Program-made: the position numbers and the translations under genes | The notes under the pieces: generated by a model | Told to the model about the DNA's origin: nothing | What the model saw: only the letters and a program-made list of their open reading frames with translations | The model's database searches: none | In this document: piece after piece, positions 9,546 through 19,372 of the stretch | Numbering within the stretch: the stretch's first letter is position 1 | Layout of the letters: each line of letters begins with the position of its first letter | Assembly (NCBI GenBank): GCA_963575745.1 | Contig: CAUYUJ010000768.1 | Span: 1 to 64,000 of the forward strand | Direction: 5' to 3' | Source of the DNA: Prorocentrum cordatum | Lineage: Eukaryota > Sar > Dinophyceae > Prorocentrales > Prorocentraceae | Length of the DNA stretch: 64,000 nt

Positions 9546-9837
9546 CCCCTCCACATTCAGCGAACAGGTTCCCCTACCCTGCTCCTCAGCCTGCTGATCC
9601 TGCCCCCCTCCCCATCCTTCGTATCCCCCTCCCCCCCCCTCCGCCCTTCCCTTTTCCTGGGCGGCACCCACCTAGGCGCCAGCACTGTGCCACTGGCAGT
9701 ATGCTGAGAAGCCCACTCGCCACAGCAGGCCCTCCTATCTTTCAAAAGCGCTGTCGCCACCCCACGACGACGCATGCGCGGGCCCCAGGCTGGGCCCCTC
9801 CAGAGAAGGGTGCGGGCTCGGCGGTGAACCAAACTCG
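9546..9837. other. Spacer between two CCT arrays
   Basis: Pyrimidine-rich, then mixed sequence; no gene or repeat family recognised. Confidence 0.4.
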
Positions 9838-9939
9838 GCCCTCCTCCTCCTCCTCCTCCTGCTCCTCCTGCTCCTCCTGCTGCTCCTCCTCCTCCTCCTC
9901 CTCCTCCTCCTCCTCCTCCTCCTCCTCCTCCTCCTCCTG
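9838..9939. repeat. (CCT)n microsatellite
   Basis: About 100 bases of CCT with CTGCTC interruptions. Confidence 0.95.
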
Positions 9940-10255
9940 ACGTTTCTGACGTTTCTCGCTACACAGCGTCTTATCGCGCGCCCCGCGGGCGCGGAGCGCG
10001 CCGCAGCGGCCCACAAGGGCCGTGCGGGCACTCGAACAGCGGCCCCGGGAACCCGACCCCGAGGAGAGCAGGGAGGACCAGGGACCAGACTTAAACCTCG
10101 GAGGAGGGAGGAGGGGGCCGGGTTTCAGAAAAAAAGAGGGGCCCGTCAGGGCCCCTGGGCGGGCGCCGCGCGCGCCCGCGCCCGCGGGCGTCAGGCAGCG
10201 CGGCACGGCGCACGGCCAGGCCGACGGCCTCGTCGTGGGCCGGCGGCCGCACGGT

Positions 10256-10528
10256 GGCGGCTGGGCTCCCTTCGGCGCGGCGCGCTGAGCCCAGCCGCCG
10301 TGGGGGCTGCTTCGGGTGACTGGCTGCCCCCCGCGGTGGCGACCTCCACCCTTCGGCGCAGCGCGCTGTGGAGGCTCGCCGAGCCGCTCGTGGGCTCCAG
10401 CAGGCCTGCACTGGCGGCTGCTCTCTCATCAACTTGCCGTCTAGGGCCGGCTGGCCTCGGCCCCTCGCATGCCACGCGAGGGCGGCGGGGATACACCCTT
10501 CGGCGCCTCGCGCTGTGTATCCCACGCC
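10256..10528. other. Three hairpins with different stems and one conserved 18-base loop
   Basis: Loop CCTTCGGCGCnnCGCGCT lies at 10269-10286 (nn=GG), 10350-10367 (AG) and 10497-10514 (CT). Each is closed by an unrelated stem: a perfect 13 bp stem (10256-10268 with 10287-10299), 7+5 bp with a one-base bulge (10338-10349 with 10368-10380), and 9+4 bp with a one-base bulge (10484-10496 with 10515-10528). Keeping pairing while stem sequence changes argues that the fold itself is the conserved feature. Confidence 0.8.
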
Positions 10529-10539
10529 GAGGGGCAAGC

Positions 10540-10930
10540 TGCCCCTTCTCTTCTGGTAGGCTCTGATGTGCTCGAGCCTGCAGTACTGCTTGACTCTGTA
10601 GTGCTCGAACTTGTATACCTCGTCCCAGTCGTGCTGGTCGAGGTGGTACTCCTGCGTATGCCATGTCCAGTCCTGCTGGTCATCATAGTAACCAGCCGTG
10701 GTATTTCCAATGCCCTCAGTCATGTCGCCCCCGACGCTACAGTACAGGTAGGCGCTGATGCAGAGGAGTGGTTGTGATGTGGCGGTCGTTTGTTTGTTGG
10801 TTGAGTGTGGGTTGTGGAGCGTGCTGGTTGGGTCGTTGGGGGGTCGGCTCGTTGCTCGTGTTGTGTTGATGGTCGTGGGCGTCCATGGCCTCCATGCACC
10901 GACTTCAAGTGGGGGCCTTGGCTGTCCCAC
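10540..10930 (-). CDS. Doubtful small protein-like frame, Tyr/His/Asp-rich
   Basis: A minus-strand frame starting at 10930 has a Thr/Pro/Asn-rich N-terminus. It then becomes dense in aromatic and acidic residues (YYDDQQDWTWH, EYHLDQHDWDEVYKFEHYRV), which looks less random than its surroundings. It then runs into the hairpin cluster, where the frame is probably meaningless. A related-looking patch (HHHVDQYVWVKHIMGW) occurs in a broken frame near 11,690. No family recognised. Confidence 0.25.
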
Positions 10931-11379
10931 CTCGTCCCGCTATGGCTGGGGGTCACAGTGCCCTCGGTGGGGGCGAACTCCAGGCCTGGTACTTATTATT
11001 GTCGGAGTGGAATGTCTCGGCTGTCCTGTGCTTCGCCCTCGGGCGCTCGGGTAGCTCCTCCTTCTCCATGGGAATGGTGGGGGTGGCGAGCTAGGGCGGA
11101 CCGCGGGGGCGCAGGTAGTGGCCGTCCTACCCCCCCCCTGCCCCTCACCATCCCCCCTGGTGGGCGCGGGAAGTACTCGTCCTTCCCCCCCGCCCTTCGA
11201 GCCCGTCTCGAAGTTTGATCCATGCCTCACCAGGGCAGCGTTGACTTGACAAAAGGTGTGCAGGGCCGTGCTGGGTATGATGTCAGTGTCGGACAGTAGT
11301 GCGGCGGCGTCGTGTGGATCGCCCGCTTCCAGCCAGCAGGTGTCCTCCGAGTTGTATGTAACCAGTCACCGCCAGGATA

Positions 11380-11525
11380 CCCACAGCAAAACGTAGCGAC
11401 CTGTGCCTGGGGTGTTCCCTCGCATTCGGGGCTTCCCCAGGACTTGCGTCCTAACCCAAGCAAAACTTGGCGACGCTGCCTGAGGTCTTCCCACGCATTC
11501 GGGGCTTCCTCAGGACTTAAGCCAT
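11380..11525. repeat. Diverged ~74 bp tandem duplication
   Basis: Both units carry CGCATTCGGGGCTTCC (or a one-base variant) followed by AGGACTT and an AAAAC(T/G)TNGCGAC block about 74 bases apart. They sit inside a doubtful minus-strand frame (11,227-11,751) that I do not annotate as a gene. Confidence 0.65.
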
Positions 11526-11965
11526 GACGCCGTAGTGCTTGTCGCCGAGAAAGCTCTTTGCCACGAATGTACTGCCGTATCCAACTGTGACCGTGCCCAT
11601 GCCTGTGGTGTTCGAAATAGTGTAGCATAGGGCCCGTAGTCATACTTGTCTCAGTAGCACCACCCCATGATGTGCTTGACCCAAACGTACTGGTCGACAT
11701 GATGGTGCTTGACTCCACGCTGCATTGGACTGGGATGCTCGGCTCCCACATGCTGCTCGCTGATACTGCTTGACCTGCTTACTATGTAGTTGCGCGGGTC
11801 TGGGTACTCTCGACGGTCTTGCTGCCCGCCTGCGAAGAGATGTCCAGAGATGTCGGAACATATACGGTGGGGCCTGGGCGCTATGCTGCCCTTACCCAGG
11901 GCGCTAGATACTCATAAAAAGCAGATGCCAAAGTTGAAAGAAAAACCAATAAAGATCCAATAGAA

Positions 11966-12050
11966 ATACTCGAGGGGGGGCACGCTCCGTCGCCATTGAG
12001 GGATCGTGCCCACCCGCATGGGCGCTACGGGCCCCCCCCCCTCGAGAATG
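11966..12050. other. Short inverted repeat ACTCGAGGGGGG / CCCCCCTCGAGAA
   Basis: The arms at about 11,968-11,979 and 12,036-12,048 are complementary across ~57 bases. It lies in the 3' flank of the giant retroelement. No function inferred. Confidence 0.5.
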
Positions 12051-12359
12051 GCACGCAATCGCAGTCCATGACGCAGCCATGCTGATGAACAAATATCCTC
12101 TCAGGTCACTCCCAGTTAGAGTACATACAGTGGGTACGCTGACCCTCTCTCGCCTGCTGCCACTCTGTAATATTACCAATCTGTACACCATTCTGTAATA
12201 CAAACTGCAATCCAATCTGTAAGCTGCCAATAATCTGCGCACCAGTCTGCAATCTGATGGACCGCCCCGTGGACTGGCAAAAACGAAATAATACAGACAA
12301 CACTTTATCCCAAATATATGTGCAGGCAGTCGTAGTACCGCGCGCTGCAGTGCCAACTG

Positions 12360-13759
12360 CTAGCGCCGGTGGGTATCCCATGTCCTGTGACAGTCGTGGC
12401 CCAGCTGCTCTGGCTCGATGTAATAATCCAGGGGGGCATAAAACCTGTGGTAGCATTCATCCGTTTCGGCCCACAATGTCTCTTCGTCAGCGAGCTGCCC
12501 CCAGTGGGCTGCGAAGGCCGTTGCCATTGCCTTGCACAACTTTGAAGGATATTCTTTGAGGGGGGCGGTCCTCCAGCCGCCCTGGCCGTCTCGTCCGCAA
12601 GCTCTGTCGCGTCCATTATGTCGGCGCCGCTGCCCCCAGGTACTGCCCCAAGTTCTTGTGTGAGTTCGCTGAGGTGCACCGCCATCAGACATGTTGGCTT
12701 TCGCGCGGCCTGCCCAAACTGGCACTGGTCGATGTAGTGTAGTTCGACGTTCGTCTGCTCCAGCAGCCACAGCGTCTCCGCTCGCTGCCAGCTGCTCGGC
12801 GCTTGAGGACGCCATGTAGCTGGAGCAGGATGCTCGAGTACAGCGGATACATTGTACTGCAAGCCAGTGGTGATGAGTAGTCGAGCTGTCCTGTATAGCT
12901 CGTTGGCTAGTGCTAGCTGTTGGAGCTCCGCTTGATTGGCTGCTTGTATGCCCCAGGGGAAGTCGTGTGTACGCAATGGGCGTGGAGCTTTTCCCTCGGC
13001 GGCATGCCAGCGCGATGAGCACCGCGTCTCGCAGGGGGGGCCCGCTACAATGCCGAAGATTTTGCCCTGACGTATCGCCGCGCACCAAAACTCGACGACG
13101 TCTGGCTTCGTCAGGTCTCCTTTGTCGGGGTCTATCTGCACGTCGATTGATAATACTACCAAATTGCATTCCCGAGTGTTCATCTCGAAGTGGTGCTGGA
13201 AATCCTCCGCTCGGCGTCTGCCTGAAAAAAGGTGCAGCAGAAAGATAGCAGTAGTAACCATGGGCCTGCACGGTATGAATGTCCTTGCTGGTGGCGTCAC
13301 TGCTTGAGGGGCCGCTGCTGTGGGCGGCGCAGGCGAGAGCTGGAGCTGATGTTGTTCGATGTGGTCGGCGAGCTTGATGTGTATGACCTGTTGCGCAGGC
13401 ACCAACGCCTTAGTAGCTCCATGACCCATTGCCTTCCTCGACGCCACCGCCTCTCGTTCTTCTTCACGGCGTTCGGCTGCCTCCTGCAAATCCATTGGAA
13501 CTTCAATTGCTTGGAGTACAGCCAGGCACCTGGGGCACCTTCTCAGGTGCTTGAGTATGCGCGATCGCGTGATGAAGTCCTTCCCGCACCCAGGGCAGGT
13601 TGTCGAACGGGCGAGTAGTTCGGGCAGGTCATAGCCGATGTGCTCCATGGTGCGGTGGCGCTTCCATGCTCCCCGAGTTTTTAGGATCTTGCCACACTCA
13701 TAGCATATGTAGCCACTGTGTTGTGCCGGTGGCCGTCCGTCGAAGTTGGGCGTGGTCAG
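12360..13759 (-). pseudogene. Giant element ORF2 C-terminal part: C2H2/C2HC fingers and C5-methyltransferase-like domain
   Basis: In the same frame as the RT and separated from it only by the TGA at 13,760-13,762. A C2H2 finger (CYECGKILKTRGAWKRH, second His after x4) lies about 15 codons after the TGA. A C2HC finger (CPGCGKDF..LKHLRRC) follows, then a Glu/Arg-rich helix. The domain at about 12,800-13,250 shows LLHLFSGRRRAEDF (motif I-like), VVLSIDVQID (II-like), FGIVAGPPCET (IV-like, with the PPC Cys) and AVLEHPAP (VI-like Glu). That order suits a DNA C5-cytosine methyltransferase. The frame slips by one at a run of six G (12,560-12,565); the shifted frame ends at 12,360. Retrotransposon-borne methyltransferases are known from Symbiodinium. 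The family call rests on motifs only. Confidence 0.55.
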
Positions 13760-16700
13760 TCAAAAGTCTTGCGCTAGCCGGTGCAACTGCCTTTGCCATA
13801 TCCGATGTCGATATATGTCGTGCTGCCATGACTTGTACCTGAGCCATGCACGCGTAATCATGGCTTGTGCGGCTTGCTCTTGCTGTGTTCGTAACCATCG
13901 TACCAGGCCCCTGATGTCGCAGCCAATGTCCTCGTCGTCTAGTAGGAATCTTCTTATCCAATCCAGATCCTCGACGATAAGTATATTCCAGGCTTTACTG
14001 TCCTCCCAGAGCTCGTCGATGAGGCGGTGGAGGAAGGGCGTGTCCGCATGCACCATTCTGACCAGGTACATCAGGCGCCGTCGGCGCAGATACATGTGGA
14101 TCGGTACTTCGTCGCATATCAAATATATTTCGTCGTCCAAGGTATGTACGTGCCCCGCGCCATGTCGCTGTTGCCGTGCGGCGGCTCGAAGGCTCGCCAT
14201 GTGTCTGCTCTGCAGCATCTGCTTCTGTTGTACTGTCAGCGGCCCCCATACTTCGCAGTCGTAGGTCAGCTTGCTCTGTGCCAGTGCCGTGAGGTGCAGC
14301 ATCTTGGCTTTGAGGTCGATGTGCGGCAGACGGAAGATGGACTTCTTCAAGGGCCCCTCTGCAGATCTGTGATCGATGATGCGTCTCATAAGGTTCGGTC
14401 CCTCACCGCCGTCACTTGCCACAATATTGCCCAATGTGAGTCCCTGAGACGTGACCTCAGCTGTGGTGGCATCAATGCTGGTCAGCAGCTGGCAATCCTC
14501 GCGATGCAATGTGATGGGGTTTGTCTTGAAGATCCTCGCCTTGATATGTTGTTTGGCGTGCCCGTCTATATGCAACAGAACTTTGGTCTTCTTGGGGTGT
14601 AGGTCGTGCCCGAAGATATTGAGTCTCCTCGCGATGATGGACAATATATCAAAGATGCTGCTCTCGATTTTCGTGTTATCCCTGAGTACGCACAGGAATG
14701 TCGCATCGTCCATGAAGGAGACTTCTGGCAGGGTCCCTTCGTGACCTCGGAGCTGGCCTGTAGTGGTAATGGCTTGATCTCCCGCTGGTGGTAGCTGCAA
14801 TGAATACCCTCCCGAGTGTAGCTCCTGCTCCAGCGGCCCCAGGGCGTGCGCGAAGCTGATGTTGAAGATGAGGTCGGCCAGGCCGTTGCCTGGGCGCGTG
14901 CCCTTGCGGCTCTCCGCGCAAAGCTCATCTCCCCGTACTTGGAAGAATGTCATGTCGTGTGCTTCTTCCAGCTGAAATCGTAGGTTCTCGTCTACGTCGT
15001 TGAGCGCTAAGTAGCCTGGTGCCGAGATCAACTGCTGGATGGCGGGCATGAGCCATTCAGGTGGGTCGCCTCCTGCCATCACCTTTTGGAGCCAGGGCTT
15101 CTCACCCTCCCGCCCCAGCACGAACTCGCGAATGACAGAGTAGAAGGCCTGTCGGAGGTCCAACAGGATGCCGACGGCGCTGAGACGCATTCGCCTGCAG
15201 ATCCCGAAGAACGCTTTGATGGTGTGGGTGGAGTACGCACCTGACTTCTTCGGGATTCCGCCATGCTGGGTGACTCTCAGCAGGCAGCTGCAGACCCTCA
15301 GCGTCGTTGAGCGGAGCCACTTGTGGTAGTGCTTGGCCACCGTATTGTTGAGGAGGATCGACCTGTAGTACTCCAGTAGGGCCCTCGCGCCGCTGCCCTT
15401 GTAAAGCTTCACTGCAATACCTGCCTTGAATTGGATTGGTTCGCGGCCCCGCAAGATCGTCTTCAGGACGACAGGATACCAGTGGCGGGCCGTCTCCTCG
15501 GGCGCGAGCTTGAGGATGTCGTCCAGGTTGCCATCGGGTCCTCCTGCTCGGCCCTTCTTGCCGTCCGCGAAGCTTTCCACCAGGTCGTTGAGTGTCATGT
15601 GCAGGTGCTGCGAAACCTCGTCAGGTGGTGATATGTGGGTACGGCTGCAGTTGTAGCGGTCCGCGAGGTCGTACTTATCCCTGATGTCTGCTGACTCGAT
15701 CTTGGCGAAGTGCTGCAGCGTGGCGCGGCTGATCTCGCTCTGGCTGCCCATGATGGTACCGTCGGGCTGCTGCATGGTGGGTAGCGCACTGACGTATTTT
15801 GGTTTGCGGCCGCCGTGGATCAGAATCTTCTTGGTCAGCTGCCTCTCGGTCCTGGCGTCTCTTGCTGTTCTGCTGTCCGCCAATTTGCTACCGAGGTCGT
15901 GGAAGTACTGATTGTGGTCGGTACTCAGCTGGTGTCTGAACGTGTCCCTAGTGTGGGCGATGAAAAGCCTTGCGGCGTCGTGCGCGATGCCGAGGCAGCC
16001 GGTGGTGCGGCTGAGCTGGCAGGCGCCCGCCAGGGCTGCCACTGAGCTAAACCAGCTGTCTTCAGCGCGGGCGTAGACCGACGCCTCGTAGCAGAGCCTC
16101 TTGCGGAACACTTCTAGTGGTGCTGGATCCCCATTGTTCGTGTAGGTCCGCGTGGAGCTCTCGGCATATCTGCGCAGTCGCAATAATCGCATGCTGGCCT
16201 CTGAGATTGTGGCGTTGCAAGGTGTGAGCGGGTCACGTCCGAAATGCTGCTTCGTCTTCTCGGCAATGAGTCCCGCCGTCTCATGATAATGGTCATTGAC
16301 GTCTGCCTTCCATGGTGGTAAACTGGTGCTGTTCAGGTCCTGCTTGAATGCGGTGATGCACTCTGGGTTCTTGAGTTTGTTAGTGTCCAGCTGAGCGGTT
16401 CCCTTCAAATTTCGGTGGCGTCCGATGATGTCGCCCACGACTTCAACCAGCACGGGCAGGTGGTCCGTGGTCGTGTCGTAGCCGTTCTGGGCGCCATTGC
16501 TCCTCTGCTTGCTGTGCTCGTTATTATTCTTGGCGGTCGGCTTTTGGAAATCCCTCAGTACAGTGCAGGCTGCGACGCACTTGAACAGGCAGGGAGCCAT
16601 GGCGACATAGTCGATGCGGTTGGAGATCCCGTCCTTGTGGCATGTGTAGTCGTCGCTGTTCCCGTAGTATGTGTTGACGACGTGCAGGTGGCAACTGGCG

Positions 16701-19330
16701 ACAGACTCATGGAATTCATGTCCATTCTTGTCTGTCAGCTGGTTTGGGCCCTTCTGACCCAGCCACTGTGTGTCCTCTCCGTCCTTGTGTCCTAGCTTGG
16801 CATTCGCGTCGATGAGCAGGATCTCTGGCTTCCACGTGTCACACAGCTCTCTGAATTGTTCCCACCAACCGTTGATGTCCTTGGCCTTCTGGTACGGGGC
16901 GTGAGCAACGGCGATGACGTGGTGGAACAAAGGGGCATGCACGCGGACGAAGAGCATCCTGGCCGAAGAGTGCAGTTTTGCGAGCTGGGACTGCTTGAAG
17001 TACAGGTCTTTCCCTTTGAGCTGTCCGTGCGGGATCTCCACATTGAGTAGCAACGCGCATCCCCAATTGCCGTCCTGCGCCTCGCTCTGGATGTTGATGA
17101 AACCTTGTCCTGTCCATACGGCCTCCTTACAGGGAGTCTCCTGCAGCCCCGCGACGTGGACCTGAAGGTCCAAGAGTTGGGCTCTGACTAGAGCCCCCTT
17201 GCTGGAGATGTCCAGGTGCAGGTCTGTGGAGGTGAAGTCGCCTACCATGGACTGAGCGTTGTACTGCACGATGTTGAGCTTCAGCGTGCCCTTGTTGTAG
17301 CTGTCTGCGGTAAGGTCAGGGATGTGATCTGCTTCAGCCAACTGGGGTGAGACGTGCTCCTCGAGCTGTCCGTGCCTCCAGGTTGGGTAAGCATGTAGAT
17401 CCTTACACGCAGGGTTGACCATCCAGGCCCATTCGAGCGTGCTGTCATATCGTACTATGTCAACTAGCTCTTCCGCGGGTGGTGGTGGCGCTGGTTGGAG
17501 TGCCGCATATTTTGACAAAATATCTGCTGCTTCATTCCAGGGGGCATCTCGATGAGCATGTGTATGTTCGAAGCTGATGGCCTTGGTGAGCTGGAGTTGC
17601 TGGAATAGTATGCGTGTGAACCTCGCGAGTGGGCGGTTCCTACACGATCTGATCCTCGATGTTCCAGCTGCCGCTCCCAGAGCCGCGGTGTTGTCGCCGA
17701 TGATGACGATCTCCTGCTCATCGTCCTCTTGGATACATGCGATACCTGCCCAGAGCAACGCTCCCAATTCGGGGCTGGTGCTGGAGGTGATGTTGTTGGC
17801 CATTTCCTCGCTGACAGACAGGGCATGGTTGGAGTACATGTGTCTGTAGTAGGCGATGCCCTGGTCGTCTTCCCTCAGGTGTACCACTGCCCATGCCGAT
17901 GTGCCTGGCGCCTTGGCGTGGTAGGACGCGTCGGTGAAGTAGTAGTGCCGCTTCACGGGCGCCGAGGGTCTCGGGGGGGCGAGGTGCCTCACCGCCAGCC
18001 TGGTGTGCTCGTGCAAGTCGTGTTCCTCGAGGTCATAGTGCCATGTCAGCTTCTGGACGTGCTGTCGGAACTGCGTCGGTAGGAACTGTGGTGATCCAAT
18101 ATTGGCAAAGCGTCGCTGCATGCTGCTGCTGCCGCTGTGCAAGTCGGTTTTGTGCACTTGTCCGTGTGTTGCTGGTCTGGTTCTCTGTCGGCGTCGCCTC
18201 CTGCGCTCGCATCGTAGGTAGTCGTCGCTGTGCTCGCTCTCAGTGCTAGTGCGTTGGTTGTCTCGAGCGTCGTCTGCAGTTATGCTGCGCCTAGTTGGAA
18301 TACGGAAGGGGTGCATGGCTGTGGTTGTGCGGCGGTGTGATGCGGGGATGGGTTGTTGCTGTCCCGTCGGGTGTCCGATAGCGCCGTGGTAGCACCTGAA
18401 TGGCAGCATTGCTCGTCGGGATTGCACGTCCCTCTGGGGTTGAGTGTGTTGTCTGGTATTAGTCGTGCTGGCTGGGAGTGACTGCTCAGGCTCCACTTGG
18501 TCGGTTGGCTTATAGGGCGTGGGCCCCGCCCACATCGTGCTCCTCTGTCGCGGGATAGGTGGGGAGTGGCAGCACACCTCATCGGCGTTCAAGTTGTCCG
18601 ATCCAGCCCGCACGGCCTGACTGAACAGGGGCTCGTGTGATTGGGCATGGAGCATGCTGTCACGTAGACGATGGGTTATGCCGTCAGGGGGGTCACTTGG
18701 AGTCGGTGGTGGAAGAGTGAGTGGAGCTGGCTCTGCCCGGTGCTCATTGGGGTCTACGCTTGATATGGCTGGTGTCAGTGGCGGGGCTGTAGCTGGTTGG
18801 TGCTCGTTGGGCCTGGTTGCGCGCCCCAGCACGACATCGCTGACGCAAGGGCAAGGCTTCGACCACCCTCCCGTCGGAGGCATGCCCTCGCGTCTTCGCA
18901 CCTGCAAGGGGGAGTCAACCCGCAGCTGCTCGGGGAGAGCAGGTCCGTCCGTCGACGGCCTTGCAGAGTGAGGCGGCCCCGCGCTGACACGCCAACGCAG
19001 GCAGGACCTGGTCGGTGTATTGTGTTGTTTGGACTCGGCTGAGCATCGAGTATGCTCTGCTGCTGTGTCCCGAGTCGTTGGCCTCCAAGCAGTACCCATA
19101 CGCGAGCGGCTGCTGCGGCGCTCTCGATTCGGGCACCCGATGGCGGCTTCCAAGTCCTGCTCCTCAGGTTGTTCAGTACCAAGGGGCCGAGTACTATCTG
19201 GCTGTGCGTCGTCCTCGCTACTGCTGTTGCCTGCGAGCGCCTCGAAGGAGTTCTTGGTCGATATCGCTCCACGGCCTGGGAGCATCTCCGCCTTAAGCGC
19301 CTGTCCGAATAACCTTTTGCGCTTCGCCAC
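13760..19330 (-). CDS. Giant element ORF2 core: RNase H, AP-like endonuclease, reverse transcriptase
   Basis: Uninterrupted 1856 codons. The first ~450 residues are Pro/Thr/Arg-rich and disordered. RNase H (about 460-615) shows FTDAS, SPELGALLW, IGDNTAAL and HRDAPWNEAADIL, so all four acidic sites are in place. The endonuclease (about 683-960) shows LNIVQYNAQSM, GLQETP, LIDANAKLG, NRIDYVAM and TTDHLPV, a full catalytic set. The RT (about 1230-1650) shows LLDLRQAFYSV (A), GTRPGNGLADLIFN (B), FMDDATF (C) and DLHPKKTKV (D). RNase H ahead of EN is the reverse of the usual LINE order. The N-terminal start is nominal: the frame seems to begin further upstream in 19,373-21,413. Confidence 0.85.
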   Translation of the reverse strand: MAKRKRLFGQALKAEMLPGRGAISTKNSFEALAGNSSSEDDAQPDSTRPLGTEQPEEQDLEAAIGCPNRERRSSRSRMGTAWRPTTRDTAAEHTRCSAESKQHNTPTRSCLRWRVSAGPPHSARPSTDGPALPEQLRVDSPLQVRRREGMPPTGGWSKPCPCVSDVVLGRATRPNEHQPATAPPLTPAISSVDPNEHRAEPAPLTLPPPTPSDPPDGITHRLRDSMLHAQSHEPLFSQAVRAGSDNLNADEVCCHSPPIPRQRSTMWAGPTPYKPTDQVEPEQSLPASTTNTRQHTQPQRDVQSRRAMLPFRCYHGAIGHPTGQQQPIPASHRRTTTAMHPFRIPTRRSITADDARDNQRTSTESEHSDDYLRCERRRRRRQRTRPATHGQVHKTDLHSGSSSMQRRFANIGSPQFLPTQFRQHVQKLTWHYDLEEHDLHEHTRLAVRHLAPPRPSAPVKRHYYFTDASYHAKAPGTSAWAVVHLREDDQGIAYYRHMYSNHALSVSEEMANNITSSTSPELGALLWAGIACIQEDDEQEIVIIGDNTAALGAAAGTSRIRSCRNRPLARFTRILFQQLQLTKAISFEHTHAHRDAPWNEAADILSKYAALQPAPPPPAEELVDIVRYDSTLEWAWMVNPACKDLHAYPTWRHGQLEEHVSPQLAEADHIPDLTADSYNKGTLKLNIVQYNAQSMVGDFTSTDLHLDISSKGALVRAQLLDLQVHVAGLQETPCKEAVWTGQGFINIQSEAQDGNWGCALLLNVEIPHGQLKGKDLYFKQSQLAKLHSSARMLFVRVHAPLFHHVIAVAHAPYQKAKDINGWWEQFRELCDTWKPEILLIDANAKLGHKDGEDTQWLGQKGPNQLTDKNGHEFHESVASCHLHVVNTYYGNSDDYTCHKDGISNRIDYVAMAPCLFKCVAACTVLRDFQKPTAKNNNEHSKQRSNGAQNGYDTTTDHLPVLVEVVGDIIGRHRNLKGTAQLDTNKLKNPECITAFKQDLNSTSLPPWKADVNDHYHETAGLIAEKTKQHFGRDPLTPCNATISEASMRLLRLRRYAESSTRTYTNNGDPAPLEVFRKRLCYEASVYARAEDSWFSSVAALAGACQLSRTTGCLGIAHDAARLFIAHTRDTFRHQLSTDHNQYFHDLGSKLADSRTARDARTERQLTKKILIHGGRKPKYVSALPTMQQPDGTIMGSQSEISRATLQHFAKIESADIRDKYDLADRYNCSRTHISPPDEVSQHLHMTLNDLVESFADGKKGRAGGPDGNLDDILKLAPEETARHWYPVVLKTILRGREPIQFKAGIAVKLYKGSGARALLEYYRSILLNNTVAKHYHKWLRSTTLRVCSCLLRVTQHGGIPKKSGAYSTHTIKAFFGICRRMRLSAVGILLDLRQAFYSVIREFVLGREGEKPWLQKVMAGGDPPEWLMPAIQQLISAPGYLALNDVDENLRFQLEEAHDMTFFQVRGDELCAESRKGTRPGNGLADLIFNISFAHALGPLEQELHSGGYSLQLPPAGDQAITTTGQLRGHEGTLPEVSFMDDATFLCVLRDNTKIESSIFDILSIIARRLNIFGHDLHPKKTKVLLHIDGHAKQHIKARIFKTNPITLHREDCQLLTSIDATTAEVTSQGLTLGNIVASDGGEGPNLMRRIIDHRSAEGPLKKSIFRLPHIDLKAKMLHLTALAQSKLTYDCEVWGPLTVQQKQMLQSRHMASLRAAARQQRHGAGHVHTLDDEIYLICDEVPIHMYLRRRRLMYLVRMVHADTPFLHRLIDELWEDSKAWNILIVEDLDWIRRFLLDDEDIGCDIRGLVRWLRTQQEQAAQAMITRAWLRYKSWQHDIYRHRIWQRQLHRLAQDF

Positions 19331-19372
19331 TCTTCTTGCTGTTGCAAACGCTGTGACGTCGTTGAGGTGCGA

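Noticed and set aside
9142-9597. Long frames of poly-Ser, poly-Leu, poly-Glu or poly-Asp over microsatellites (also at 39.4-40.5, 50.5-51.8 and 59.8-60.6 kb)
   Set aside because: They are translations of pure triplet repeats, open on both strands and in several frames, with no flanking domain.
13760-13762. Selenocysteine or programmed readthrough at the in-frame TGA
   Set aside because: No SECIS-like structure was identified by eye and no conserved Sec partner motif; kept only as an alternative to point mutation.
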